Notes under the pieces: model-generated
The model's input: only the letters and a program-made list of their open reading frames with translations
Databases searched by the model: none
Told to the model about the DNA's origin: nothing
Made by a program: the position numbers and the translations under genes
From: Anisakis pegreffii
Taxonomy: Eukaryota; Nematoda; Chromadorea; Rhabditida; Anisakidae
NCBI GenBank assembly: GCA_035041965.1
Contig: JAPYMA010000525.1
Location: 62,001 to 126,000, forward strand
Direction: 5' to 3'
DNA length: 64,000 nucleotides
Shown: positions 1 through 15,390 of the stretch, one piece after another
Numbering within the stretch: position 1 is the stretch's first letter
Layout of the letters: the number at the start of each line of letters is the position of its first letter

Positions 1-867
1 AATAGAGAACTGGATTAAGTGAAAACTTGATTTAATTCAATAAATCTTGGCTTTCGCTTGCTGTTTGCGATGGGTATTGTGCAGAAAAGCAATTATCAAA
101 ATTTTTAGCTGTGCGGAAATAAGCAACATTAGAAAGAGTTCGTTTTTATGACTAATTGAAGGTATTTTTCTCTTGTGAAAAATCTTGACTGAAAAATCAA
201 AAAAAAAGATCGAATCATTGCAGTTTTGTCGATTGTGAACTGTTCCATTTCTGGAAATTGGTGCGCAAAAGAATTTTTGCATTTTTACAACTTTTAACAA
301 GTTTCGAACAGTATTGAACTCGTCACCACATTTATTGTTCTTTTTTTTCGATTTTGTTCCTCTATTGAGCATTATTTAAATCGCATACAACCTCAATTTA
401 TTTACTTCAGTAAATTGTATGCATGCGTCAATAATTTGTGCTGTAATGCGATCTCGTATACACATGATTATAAAGTTGTTATTTACGTTACGTTAAGCAC
501 ATTCACGCAATACACACCGCTCTAGGTGATTTGGATCTGTGATCAACTTCGTTACTCAACTAACCGAATTCGCTGTCGTGTTTATTAATTATTTCGTGCT
601 CCAACATCCGCACATTCATGAGAACAACTTGCTTCACATTTAAGGCCAACTTTACGCTTCGTTTTAAAATATTCTTCGAAACAACGTACATATCGCATAC
701 GATGATATCTCACAATCACTTTCACTGCACGTTGTGCATAGCACAATAGTGCTTTGAATTACGCGTTTTGGATGCTCTGGGATAAAGGCATGAACGATAG
801 AATACATTCACCTAACAGACGCCTTAAATTCACCTATAAATTAAGGAAACACATTGAAGTCAAAGCC
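1..867. other. AT-rich non-coding stretch
   Basis: No exon chain with matching splice phases or a recognisable protein was found. Short open frames here are low-complexity Phe/Lys/Ile-rich translations of AT-rich DNA. I see no tRNA-like or rRNA-like block. Confidence 0.5.
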
Positions 868-1687
868 GTCTAACACTGTGGTTCTCATAGGGCGTTAAGT
901 TACCCATCTTAGGTAATTTGAAGGTGTTAAGGGGTAATGGAGGAGGTCGGGAAATTCTATTTCGTGTAGTTGTTATTTTACGACAGAACGCCATTATGAT
1001 GGTGTTTTTTAACTCGGATATATAAATGAGATTAGTTGATGGCAACATTTTTCATTCTCCTATTTTCTGAGCATCATTAGCTGGTCCGCGCCTAATAGGG
1101 TTTTAATTCGTTTTAACAGGGTTTTCATTCTTTTCCTTGCTGTTAAAATCGCTCTCATAACTTTTATCACCGAAAGTGTTCTCTTTTGCTAATTTCTCAT
1201 TCATTTCACTCAACAATTAAACTCAGATTCTCATTCTATCAAATACACTCTATAATTGATCATTTGACTGTCGAATGTTGTTCAGCAATAACATTCGATT
1301 GCTGTATCGTTGATTTCGGCTGTCAACACTCGTCAACGTATTCAGTAAATAGTATATGCGGCTGAACGAGAAATTGATTCTAACTGTACAATGAAATGAG
1401 ACATAGTGAATGAGAAAAACATATGAAGAGAACGATATTCGCACGCAATAGATATGAGAGTGAATACAACACGTCTGAAAAGAATGAGAATCCATCAGAA
1501 TCAGTTTGAAGTGAGTGTGTCATGGACAATAGCATTTCATGCATTTCCATTTTTATCGTTTGGTCTTGAGGTTACACGTAGAAGTAGTAAGTTCTCATAT
1601 CAGTGGGGAGGGGGTGAGTAACGGCGGCCTGCCATTTCATCAAAAAGGGTAATGGAGCACCAGAACGCGAGAACCACTGGTCTAACA
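868..1687 (+). mobile_element. hAT-type non-autonomous DNA transposon, copy 1
   Basis: An 804-bp element (876-1679) flanked by a perfect 8-bp direct repeat, GTCTAACA, at 868-875 and 1680-1687. The left end begins CTGTGGTTCTC and the right end, read inwards on the other strand, CAGTGGTTCTC, giving an 11-bp terminal inverted repeat with one mismatch. CAGTGGTTCTC-like termini plus 8-bp target duplications are typical of the hAT superfamily. No transposase-like frame is visible, so it is probably a deletion derivative moved in trans. A second copy lies at 37999-38872 in the same orientation and aligns over most of its length, including the block near 905-950 (GGGTAATGGAGGAGGTCGGG). Confidence 0.85.
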
Positions 1688-4600
1688 TGTTGAACGAACA
1701 CTGAAAAAATTTAAGAGAATGTTGAGAAGCACTGGAATTTAACATTCCAAAACTAAGAAGGATGCGGTACTGCTCTTCGATAGCCAAAATCCTCTTCAAT
1801 ACTTGTTCAATTTATCTTATCGCCAAAAAAAGAGAGCACAAACCACTTGCTGTCTATTGAATATTTTCGAACGGCAGTGGTGATGGCGAATATAGAATAT
1901 TTTCATCGCATTTTTATAGGCGATTCAATTCAATTCGAGCTGTTTAATATCATGCATTTACACTTCTGAGCAATGCTCTTTTACGCAACGTTGTGTAAGC
2001 TGGTGCTTATGAACGATAATATTTAAGCTCCGGAGACAGAAAAAAAATCTTGGCTCTCTCAAAAAATATATCACAAAAACCTTCAGTAGCCACAGCTAAG
2101 ATCGAAATGATAGTCTTTTCCGGATCCGACGTCGGGACGGAGCAGATCTAATTTCGGAACTGAAGTCGGAGCGGACAGTTGAAAGATGATCATTTAAGGA
2201 CTTAACGACAAAACATCGAACTTAATAAATCGTTCATCTTTCAGTCGAACCTTTCAAATCGCTCAAATTAGACGATAATATGCTAATACTTCGTTTTTAA
2301 GGTATTTCGCGATAAATTGTGCAGTTCAGAAAACTCTTACTGGTGTTCTCTTACTCTCAGATTAATTTAAGTATCGCTCGATGAAATAAGGCTCATGCTC
2401 ACTAGCAGGCTTCGGTTATAAGCTGAGCTTATAGGGGAATGAAATGCAGTTGTGTCTTCCCCTTATGAGTTAGTTTATTGCCTGTTGCATAGTTTCTAGC
2501 GAGTTGCAATTGACATTCAATTTTTCATACCTTTCTTTGACCGTTCTGTTTCTGATTGCTTGATTTCCTGTAATTGTCAATATTATGCTTTGTCGTCTCA
2601 AAACAATTATAGAATACTAATTTAGTCGCAAAATGAGGACTGAATACGTTTTTGCAATGTTCACAACGTGATGTGATCTAACTGGACGTTCACAATGTGA
2701 TCGATGTGATGATCAGTCAAAAAATTTTTCACCTCATTCGCTCACAGTTATTCGATTCAGTCCGTTCAACTAACAGAAGCATGCTCATAAAATTAGTCCG
2801 CTATTTTTCAGTCAATTTCAGTGATAATACAATGGTATATAATTTGCACCGCCCACAATAACACTTCATTATCGCATTTGAAATAAGATAGCATCATCAT
2901 AACAACTATAACGGCTTCTCTAAATCTATATGAGATATCCAAAAAAAAATTTTTGCTCGTTTTGAGAGTTTTGGGAGCATAAAGATAACAGTGCCGTACA
3001 GAGCGCGCAACGAAACAGCCATGTATTCCTTTGATATTCCTTCTCGTGTTGAATCGACGACGCCTCATAGCGTCCTCATTACTAATAACGCGTTATCTAC
3101 CAAAATCATGGTGCACCATGCCTCTCCGTGTTTGAATCAATGGGGAGTTCTGTAAGGGGTCGCCAGCTTCAGATTAGTTGCACGTGAACATCTGGGTAGT
3201 CTGTATTTAGCAATACCTCTGCCTTGTGCGTGGACCATTCACAGCCTAGGCAAGCATCGGCTTTATCAGTCCATCCCTTACAACTCAACTCGTAGTGCAT
3301 CTTCGTGATATGTCCGCAGCTCGAACTCACCAGTATTCCAAAACGATTCCTTTGGGATACTAATTTTATTTTCTAAGGGTACGTACTTGTATCAACGCCC
3401 CTTTCTGAAGCGGAAAACAATGAATTAAAATTTCAATTAACTACTTCTCCAAATCAAATAATGTTTCGTTGAGCTTCTTCAACCTACTGCAGAGTACAAA
3501 TGAAGCCTAAAGGAAAGTTTATTAAACCGTTCGTTATCTGATTATTGACAGCTGCACCGAAGCAAAAAAGCAATTAAATTAGCAACTGATCGTCGTTCAC
3601 GTTATTTAATTAACTTAGTAACATTTTTCTCACTTGTTTTCAAAGAATATTTCCCGAAAGCAACTCTCAGCGCATCGATTTTTGGGACTGACAATTCGAA
3701 AGCCCGAACAATGTTTCGTTGTATTGTTGCTTTGATTGTGAGATCGTTGAACCAATGAATACTCATCAGTGTTCATCTAATGATCAGTGGGTTTAATTGA
3801 GACAGAACAAGTGCGATGAATCTACTGAATATATGTTGTAGTTGGCAAGGGCATGAAATTTTCAACCCCTGTACCGGCGAGGACGGAGAGAATCAACTTT
3901 TGCTCTCTCTGTCCTCGTGGTTCTTCTAAGATGTTCTCGCCAGGACGGATTTCTCAAGTGAACTGCTAAAGAAACACCATTGTATTATTATAACGAGCCC
4001 CCAAAAAAGTTGATAACAATAACCTGGAATCTATTTTTAAAAGACTAATTAGGGTGAAAGCACTTTTGCTCTTCTCGAAATCGTTCCCACGGGGACGAGC
4101 TCCACCTGCCAACCTTAATAGATGCGTTTATGGTTCTCAACCTTTCCCGAATATCGCATATCAGAGCTGAACTCACTATATGATCGCACCCTTCTCCTTG
4201 CAAATACAACACTATTCAAAGCCCGCTTGCAATATGCAATAGAAGACGTTGTGATTAGGGTTTGCACGGATTCGCGAGAATCCTGACTTTTGAATCTCAG
4301 TCATGATCCCGGCATTTGATAAAACAAGTCATTTTGTTTAAATTTGCCGGTTTATTCATCGTGAATGAAGCATAAATCATTCCCAGCTCATTCACATGCA
4401 CTCATATTTGTTGTTTACCACCCACATGGTAATCAAAAGATGATTCATGACATATCACCGCCTCGGTTTTCGTTTTCAACAATACTGACCAAGAATTTCA
4501 CAACATCACTGCTGCTTCATCATTCGTTTGCCTTGTATTCCTGGTGCGGCAATTCAGTATTTATTCAATTCGAATTGCGCAACTTCGTCTGGATATATTG

Positions 4601-5421
4601 CAAGATATGGCGATAGCAGTGGTCATTCTCGGTGCTGCGAATATCTTCTTTTCAAAAAAGACAATGAAACTATGAAATGTGAACTGTGTGATGAAGTTAG
4701 AAATGTATAAAGGTCGTCTAAGAAGAGTCTACCTGTATTTTTAAAGACGAAGCGCAGCTTAATATTCGGCAACGAAACAAATGCCTCGCAGGCCACCTGT
4801 CTATTAACAAATTCCTTACACATAATTCTGCACCACCTACTATTCCACAGAATAAAATGATCGCCAAGCTTTGCTCTATTGATTGTTTCAGCTTTAATAC
4901 TCTTATGACAAGTGAAATTCTTCAGACGGTTTTTGAATATATCACAATCAAGAGAAAACTGAAATAACTTATGATTCTGATAACGACGAAGAAACTAAAA
5001 TAATCAACTTGCTTTTTGGTAGTGGCGAGGACTGGTGCAGAGTAATATTCGACTGCAATCATAAATTAAACAAAATATTCAACAAAGAACCATCAGGGCG
5101 ATTCTCAACTGCTCATTAGTATTCCATAAAATCACCATTTATAACTTAAAATCTAATCGTTGTGCTTTTAAGGTTGAGAAAATGTTGTGAAAATGGCACC
5201 AGAAAGATGTGAAGACAAAACAGTTTTATTCAAGTTGCATTAAATGCTAACAGCTTTCTTAGAATTCAATTTTTGCCACCGGTAATTACAGATAAAATTG
5301 CAAAGATGACGTAGGAAACAGTTTAGGATATAGACGAATAGATAATTTAAAAAAGGATCGATACCAAATAACACAACAAAGTAATCATGACTCATTTCAA
5401 CATATTCGTTCAGCACATTTT
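1688..5421. other. Intergenic region, nothing firmly identified
   Basis: No exon chain could be built. A less AT-rich block at about 3100-3330 has no consistent reading frame. A 12-bp inverted repeat with one mismatch (3879-3890 and 3905-3916, GAGGACGGAGAG against CTCTCTGTCCTC) lies in a short G/C-rich patch. The right end should hold the aspartate aminotransferase 3' UTR; TTTTATT near 5222 is a possible polyadenylation signal on the minus strand. Confidence 0.4.
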
Positions 5422-8642
<3,221 letters not shown>

Positions 8643-11600
8643 TCTCACTGAAAAGAAACCGTTCGCTTTAAAGCAAAACTTATTCGTCTTCAATGTAAGC
8701 ACCTCTTGCTGGTCACAAGAACCACATTACGACGAAAAAAAGTCACACTTAAATCTATTTTCCTCGAATCATACAACAAAACTTTCCATGCTTAACTTGC
8801 TCGAAAACTCTGCTTTTTTTCACGTAAGTGTGTTTGGTGGACTTGAACTGAGCAAATCAGTTGGATAACAAAATTAGTAAAATTTTAAAATACACTATGA
8901 AATATGGTACATATTGAGTTGTAGCATATACACAGAAATTACAGAAGTGAACTACCAACTAGCAAGCAATGACAATTAGTGTTATGGGTATGTATGTTAA
9001 CTAGCAATAGAAATGACAACGAAATGAGCAGTGCAAAATGAAGTTATGCATAATCATAGAACAGCAATGAGATGAACTGGGGTTGAAGATTACAATGCAA
9101 TGTGACGATGACGAATGCAATCGATTTTAATCAACAACCATTTACCAAAACATGAATAGAATAATCGAGTATGTTATCTTTAGCTATATTTCACATCGGT
9201 TACAGTGCGAACGGAAACGCGAGCATTGTAGCCAGCAACGTTACAAACGTTTGATAGCCTGGCCAATCCAGGTAATCCAGGTAAAATATTTCACATCATT
9301 CATACGCTTTAAACTATCTCTTCGTAAACGACATCACCACTGAGTGTCTTCAAACAACTTGCACTCAATAGCCAAGTAACCAATTCAAGATGACATTACT
9401 TGCTAGTTTTCCGTGGGTGTACTATGCTCATACGATAACCATCATTATACTTGTGAATGCCACCACCCTTTCCATTATACTCCAACGTCCGAATTAGCGA
9501 TGGCAGTTTACGCAAGAGAATTTCTAAATTTTTAAACTCTACCGGCATACAATGCAGAATTTGCGTCGTACAGTATGAATTTTGCTGGAGGAACCATGAA
9601 AGTGTACAGTGCAGTACGTGGCATAAAAGTTTCCAAAAAGACCACGTGCAAAGTGGTGTTGTGCCGGATGCAAGAGGCACAGAGATGAAATCAAGAAGTG
9701 TACAGTATAATTAAAATTAACAAAAAATACGGTACCTAGCGAAAGTCGTTATCATTTTTAACGAAAAATTCAAACACATAGATGGGCCAAAAATTATCCG
9801 CACATCTTCCACCAGATACTTTCTTCCAACTTTAACTACTTGTCTTCTGAGCAAGATCGACATTAGTTCGTTTACTTGCACACGTTTAACGCAAGTTTCG
9901 GTTATAGCCAATGTATTGGCAGTTTGCACAAGAAGAGTGGTTCATTTTGCATAGGTTTGGAAGGGGTTGAATTTGATTGTGTGATTGTATCAAGTGTGAA
10001 AGTGTGCACTTGTTGAACGGTGAATTTTGAAAGTGGCTGATAAACAGAGAAATCGATTCGCTTCTTCTTCTCGGTTCATGATGAAGGTCACATTCGAACC
10101 GTAACAGCAACAAAAATAAACAGCTAATAGTTCAAATTTTAAGTAAGCACATATGCAAACATAGATAGTCAGTTGACGAACGTAGAAAATAATGAGTTAA
10201 TTCTGAAGGCATTTCATTGCACAAACGCAAACTACAGCTCTTTCGCTTTTTCTGCATAAAAAACGCCATAGTGACGTGTTTAAACTGTAGCATTTTTCTC
10301 ATAGAGATGGCCGGACCCAGTTTAAATTTTCAGTGAGCATGCACAAGTATGCAACAAATAAGCACGCAAGTGCAAAAGGCACGGGGTCAAGTCTTAAAGT
10401 ACATTACGGCAAAATTGTGACCATTTTTTGATTCACTCGCCTTCAATACTTTTTTTTTGAAGAGTTTACGATCATGAAAATCGCTAGTAGATTTAGCAGA
10501 GTACGAGTAGATGATGATCTTTTAGGACGTACTGCAGTCTGCAGTAGAGTACATTTGCGATTAGAGAGATTATTGTGCTGAATTATGCCTTTTTTTGAGA
10601 AAAACTACAATTGTACAAAAAAAGTGGTGCAGTGCCATCATTAGCTTGACTGATTCGATGTGTGGTTTGTGGAACACTAATAGATAACAACAATGCCGTT
10701 TGCTGTTTGTATGGAGACATTTCTCGTTCTTATTTCGATTTGTTTGTTATTGCACAGAAACACTCCTTCTTGCAGGCATTATTTTAAAAATTGTAGTTAT
10801 TGATTACATGAACAAGTTAAGAAATACGATATGGTCAGAATTTCGCAAACACTAGTCATACTGTTGTTTGCATTATTTACATTGCGAATAACTCAATGAC
10901 AAGAGCAAGTTGTACAGGCGCGTTCTTAATTGTGGTTATCATCTGATTGTGAGTTTCTAGAGCATTTGGCAATCGCTATTGCTAAGATTGCTTCATTGCC
11001 ACCATCGCTGAATTCCTGCAGGATGGCTAAAAGATTTGCACTAGCCCTTCGTTCAGTACCATAAATCCAGACGTTGACGGTACTCGTATTACCGTCAACG
11101 TCTTACTTTTCACTAAATAGCAAATATCGTTTGCGAAGATGTAGTGTGCTTGTTCTTATGAACCGGTCCATCAGCATGAAACCAACTGCAAGCTGTTATC
11201 ACATCAGAGAAACCTGTTAACGACAATAATAATCTTCAAGAGACTGCTAATAATAATCCTTAGCTGGCGCATGACTTGCTACTTTCTTCCTCAGTCCCCT
11301 AATTATGAAATAGTGTCCATTTCGACAGCACACAAAGTTCGCTTATAAAAACCCGGGACATTTCCAGTTCACATACGGGACTCTTCATAATGTTGTCCAA
11401 ATTCACTCATGTCACATAGTCAACGAACTTTTTACTTGAATAATCCCAGCATTATCTTCAAACTTTATCAATGACTGTATCATTTACACGTGTACAATTA
11501 ATCATTAGCCACTCGTTTCATTCGAGTGTGTTCAGGTTGCGTGTTACAGGAAATAAAGATCGGTGCGTTGGAGGGACAATAAGTTTATAAGATGCAATTG

Positions 11601-11724
11601 CACTCTATCCACAATCAAACTGTGATTTCTCAAACGTTTATGCTTAAAACTGCGAAACAATTTATCAGATTTCTCAAACAACAACAACAAAACAAATTCG
11701 ACGATCACTTGTAATCAATCATTT
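8643..11724. other. Intergenic region with a weak coding-like patch
   Basis: Upstream of GOT2 and downstream of RPS21. A patch at about 9396-9930 is less AT-rich and open in several frames on both strands (for example a minus frame ending KYNDGYRMSIVHPRKTSK). I could not join frames into an exon chain or recognise a family, so I make no gene call. The rest is AT-rich. A perfect hairpin at 11069-11103 is listed separately. Confidence 0.3.
11069..11103. repeat. Perfect 14-bp stem hairpin
   Basis: AGACGTTGACGGTA (11069-11082) is followed by the 7-base loop CTCGTAT and then by its exact reverse complement (11090-11103). It lies about 620 bp downstream of the RPS21 stop codon. Function unknown. 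Confidence 0.8.
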
Positions 11725-12235
11725 TCAAGCGTTACTCGGCACAATACCATCGCGTTGAGCTAAACGAAGGATGCAATCATCTGATTCGCCCTGAAAACTT
11801 ACACATTTAAACGTCCATAGCATCAGCAAAAGCTTTTCAACTGATAAAAAAATTTGAAACGTATCAAAACTACAACTATTCATACTCAAGTTACCTACAT
11901 CCATATCGGCGTCACCTATTCTATTGTTTCGGACAACTCAATGAATTCCTTTAAATGATTAATAACCCCACCATACGTCTAATTTCACCACAAATCGCAT
12001 AACGCGTCACTTTGCCCGGAACCATACGTCCTGTGTTGGGATCGACATCAGCAAAATCGATCTGAACTGCTGCATGATCGGTTGCTGCGATTATGCGCGA
12101 CGAAGACGAACTAAAGCAAAGCATCATCGTTTTCTCTCAAGTCAAATGAACCTGATCTATTAACATCAACAGTTCAAATGAATACCATTTACGGGGAACG
12201 TACAACTCGACAACATCACCAACGTCGTTCTGCAT
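11725..12235 (-). CDS. RPS21: 40S ribosomal protein S21 (eS21)
   Basis: Eukaryote-specific component of the cytosolic small ribosomal subunit. Three exons on the minus strand: 12235-12186, 12110-11972, 11790-11725, 85 codons in all (84 aa), against 83 aa in mammals. The first residues [17 protein letters not shown] match the family start MQND/EAGEFVDLYVPRKC. Exon 2 carries [20 protein letters not shown] and [12 protein letters not shown], and exon 3 [16 protein letters not shown], all in family order. The codon split between exons 1 and 2 (TG|T) restores the conserved Cys after PRK. A TTTCGTTTAG acceptor-like site about 30 nt upstream of the ATG may be a spliced-leader site. The family identity is not in doubt. 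Confidence 0.97.
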
Positions 12236-13950
12236 AATTGCCGATGGGAATTTATCAAAAACTACCTAAACGAAACAATATTTACAAACATGACATTCAA
12301 ACAACGCTGCTCACACACATGATTTCTATCACTCAACGATAAAACAGCTCAACCAAAAACACTGAATATTTACCATAATAAATTTGAATGCATCGATTTT
12401 CGTCGATAGATTATTTATGATCACAAGTGCATAAAAATTATTTATTAAAATACGCAAATCTAATAGATCTAAATGAGATATATAGAATAATTCAATATTA
12501 CTTGCGAAACGAACGCATTCAATTCAAAATCAAATTGAAACTGACGAGGAAGATATTTTTTAACATTTATTTGCAGTACCATAAAAAACGAAAAAATCAA
12601 TAGGTAACTGAAACAACGCGATAAAATAAATAATTTTCGAGAATCCAATAAAATCACAATGATGCTGCTCGGCAACCATCACTCAAAAACCACTTAATAC
12701 CCATTTATCCAATAATAAAGACCCACTTTGTAACAGCACAAATATATCAATCATCTCATTCTCCTATCAAGAACATTTAAAAAATCAATGACTTCCTAAA
12801 CATTATGAGTTGATTTTATTCGTCGAAAGATGATTGGAAGAGTGGAATAAATCAGAACAAGCTCAATTACCAATACAAAAATAAATATTCTTAATTTTCA
12901 AAGATAGTGAGATATAAATTCATAAAATGCTAGTTTCATAGATCTTCAACTGCTAACCATTAATAACCAATTATTTCCAAATAAAGGGCTTATTGCAATC
13001 AAGCGAGAGAAACACCTTTCTAGACGCAATCAAGCATGAGTTTTGAGTCATAACAGAGTGATATGAAGCATAGTAGAAATGATCATTCACGAACAACACT
13101 ATTCTCGTCTAGGGAGTGCCGTTAGAATAATGCAACAATATTGCATGTGAATCAACCACAAACCACTGTTGAAACACTGCAATAAGAATTTTGATCACAA
13201 AGCGATTCATCACACAACCTACAATGAACTGCGCAGCTGCTGAATGTATTACGTGATAAAAAAATAACTAATTACCGTAAACACTATCTGAGAAAACATT
13301 CAGGATGGCATTTTGAAGTTCAACTATTTTCTCAAAGTTCGCATTTCATTTCTAATGGTAAGGTAAAATATGTGCACAGTCAAAGTACAGCCTTCTACTG
13401 AAACTCATTTGAAACCATTTCTCGTTCTTCTGCTACAGGAACATTGGCCTGCCTAAGCCCATCTGCTACGACACCTCGTGTCAAACTGGAATCTAACAAA
13501 TCTAAAATGCACCTTATGAGAGCGTTACGAATTTGACAGCAACTGTTAATAATGAAAATAATTCATGATGTTGTCGAATGAACTGTGATCAAAATATATC
13601 GAATCGAACATACAGTAACCGATTCATATTCATACAATTTTTGAATTCACCACAGAATTGGCTTGATAATTTCGAAGTTCCTAAGCTTTACGGCACTAGA
13701 GGAAACGAAAGAATATGCGGGAACAGCAGTTTTTGAGATAACTTAATGCACGGAATGATAGATACAATCGATAAATGATGCGCGTTCGCCAAGGTTCCCA
13801 AAGTGTCCCACAAGATCAGTTCCAAAGCTTAAATCTGAATTTTAGCTTGAATCACATCAGAACGAACCTTTTGAAATGAATTATATTCATTCATATACAT
13901 CAGAAAACGCCAAAATTTACACAAAAAAGCATCTAGCCAGTGTGAACAGT
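12236..13950. other. Intergenic spacer between RPS21 and Derlin-1
   Basis: Very AT-rich. It should hold the RPS21 promoter and the Derlin-1 3' UTR. No exon-like segment, RNA gene or transposon end was recognised. Confidence 0.45.
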
Positions 13951-15390
13951 TTATTGAGGTCCACCCAACGGGCGTCCTTGACCCCAATTATGTCCCTGGC
14001 CATCACCCGCAGCCGGTCTTCTGTTCGATCGAGCTCTACCGAATTCATAAACGTTGCCAATTCTGTTTGGAAACCACTTGTATCTGCAAGAGTAGAATCA
14101 AGGAAATCTTTACATGGATACACACAAGGATTGATGTCTTCGCTTGAGATTAGAATAACACATAGTTATATTATATTTAAAATGCGTCTATGGTAGACGC
14201 GACTTTCGTTTTCAAAAAAGATGGAAACTTTGGTTACGGAGAAAAATTATCTTAAAAACACATCGTACAACTTACAAAATTTGTGGAGTTCTCAAGAATA
14301 AAGGTAGTCCGTAATCTTGAGGGAACTGGAACATAACTAAGTAATATGAGTGACCAGCTAATATACCAATCAACTCATGCATACCACCACCACGTATTAT
14401 CATGTTAAACGCGACCAATATCCATGGTAAATACATGGCTTTGAACTGCGTGCCGAACCAAAATTGAATAATTTCATCCTGATTGAACTTACACCAAACG
14501 TAAAGAACACTCAATACCATTGGCTCCAGCAAGAAATATACACCTGCAGCCATACAGATAATCTGCAAAAAATATTCGTTTCCAGCGGAGGTAAGTCGTC
14601 AGACACAGAACAACTAATCTCTTTCAGTATTCTTCAAACACTGCAACACATTTCTCGAATAGAAAATAAAATCTTAAACAAGACAGACCAAAACTTACAG
14701 TACACACGATCCAATTAAAAATAAGCATAAATAAGTAATCAGCGGGTCGACCGTCAAATACTCCAGTTTCTGTACCTTTCGAGTAGCTGTACAGAAAATA
14801 AAGCATCAGTAACCAATGAAATCCTGTTTGTGGAGATAGAGGATAGTAAAAAAGGGCGGTCAAAGGACGCCATATCTGAAATTTATCGAACTCGGTAATC
14901 TTGCATTTAAGGTCAGTAAAATCAAAACAGCATTTCGTTCGTTTACATTCGCAGTTGGTAAGCCTAAGCTCAAGCCTAAGCCTAGGCTTAAGCCTGAGCC
15001 TAAGCCTAAGCCTAAGCCTGAGCCTAAGCCTAAGCCTAAGCCTAAGCTCAGGCTTAGGCTTGATCTTAAGCTTACCAACTGCGAATGTGAACAAACGAAA
15101 TGCTGTTTGATTTTACTGACCTTAAATGCAAGATTACCATCGAACTCATTCAAGCATTATACAACAGTAATTTCAGTTCATCCTAACTATTTCGTTGTAA
15201 CTATCCATTTTTAAAGTGTGAAATAACAGTTGCTAACCTGAAATTTGTGGAAGAAAAGATGCCATTCAAGTAGCATATAATATGGACTAAGCAATCCAAA
15301 CCGGCCCAATAATGGCAAAACGGCTGCACCCGTGAGCCAATATCGTGTTATTTCTGGTACACTCTGGTACCAATTTCCAAAATCCGACAT
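13951..15390 (-). CDS. DERL1: Derlin-1 (ER-associated degradation membrane protein)
   Basis: Rhomboid-like pseudoprotease of the ER membrane that retro-translocates misfolded proteins for proteasomal degradation; C. elegans CUP-2 is the nematode counterpart. Four exons on the minus strand: 15390-15238, 14875-14699, 14562-14276, 14083-13951. Total 250 codons (249 aa), the usual length. Visible Derlin signatures: a start reading MSDFGNWYQSVPEITRYWLT, then GAAVLPLLGRFGL, WRPLTALFYYPLSPQTGFHW, GRPADYLFMLIFNW, YFLLEPMVLSVLYVWC, LPWILVAFNMIIRGGG and ELIGILAGHSYYLV. The last exon ends GHNWGQGRPLGGPQ, the SHP-box-like tail by which Derlins recruit p97/VCP. An AG lies directly before the ATG, a possible spliced-leader acceptor. 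Intron 1 holds a foldback transposon (14894-15138). It is divergently oriented to the HERPUD-type gene at 17459. Confidence 0.96.
14885..15147. mobile_element. Foldback element with telomere-repeat core (Mutator-like MITE)
   Basis: A 245-bp element (14894-15138) with inverted arms of about 67 bp, 14894-14962 and 15071-15138, differing by one indel and two substitutions; each begins GGTAATCTTGCATTTAAGG. It is flanked by a perfect 9-bp direct repeat, ATCGAACTC, at 14885-14893 and 15139-15147. Long inverted ends with 9-bp target duplications fit the Mutator superfamily. The core (about 14963-15070) is made of GCCTAA units and close variants, the complement of the nematode telomere repeat TTAGGC. 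The element sits entirely inside Derlin intron 1, so it does not disturb the protein. Termini and target duplication are directly visible; the superfamily is inferred. Confidence 0.85.

Noticed and set aside
9396..10113. Overlapping open frames on both strands
   Set aside because: No frame joins through splice sites into a recognisable protein; kept only as a weak coding-like patch.
13876..14196. 106-aa plus-strand frame and a 68-aa minus frame over the last Derlin exon
   Set aside because: Both are shadow frames; the spliced minus frame ending GHNWGQGRPLGGPQ is the Derlin C-terminus.
14860..15153. Long Leu/Gly/Ser/Arg-rich open frames on both strands
   Set aside because: They are translations of the telomere-type repeats and inverted arms inside Derlin intron 1, not genes.
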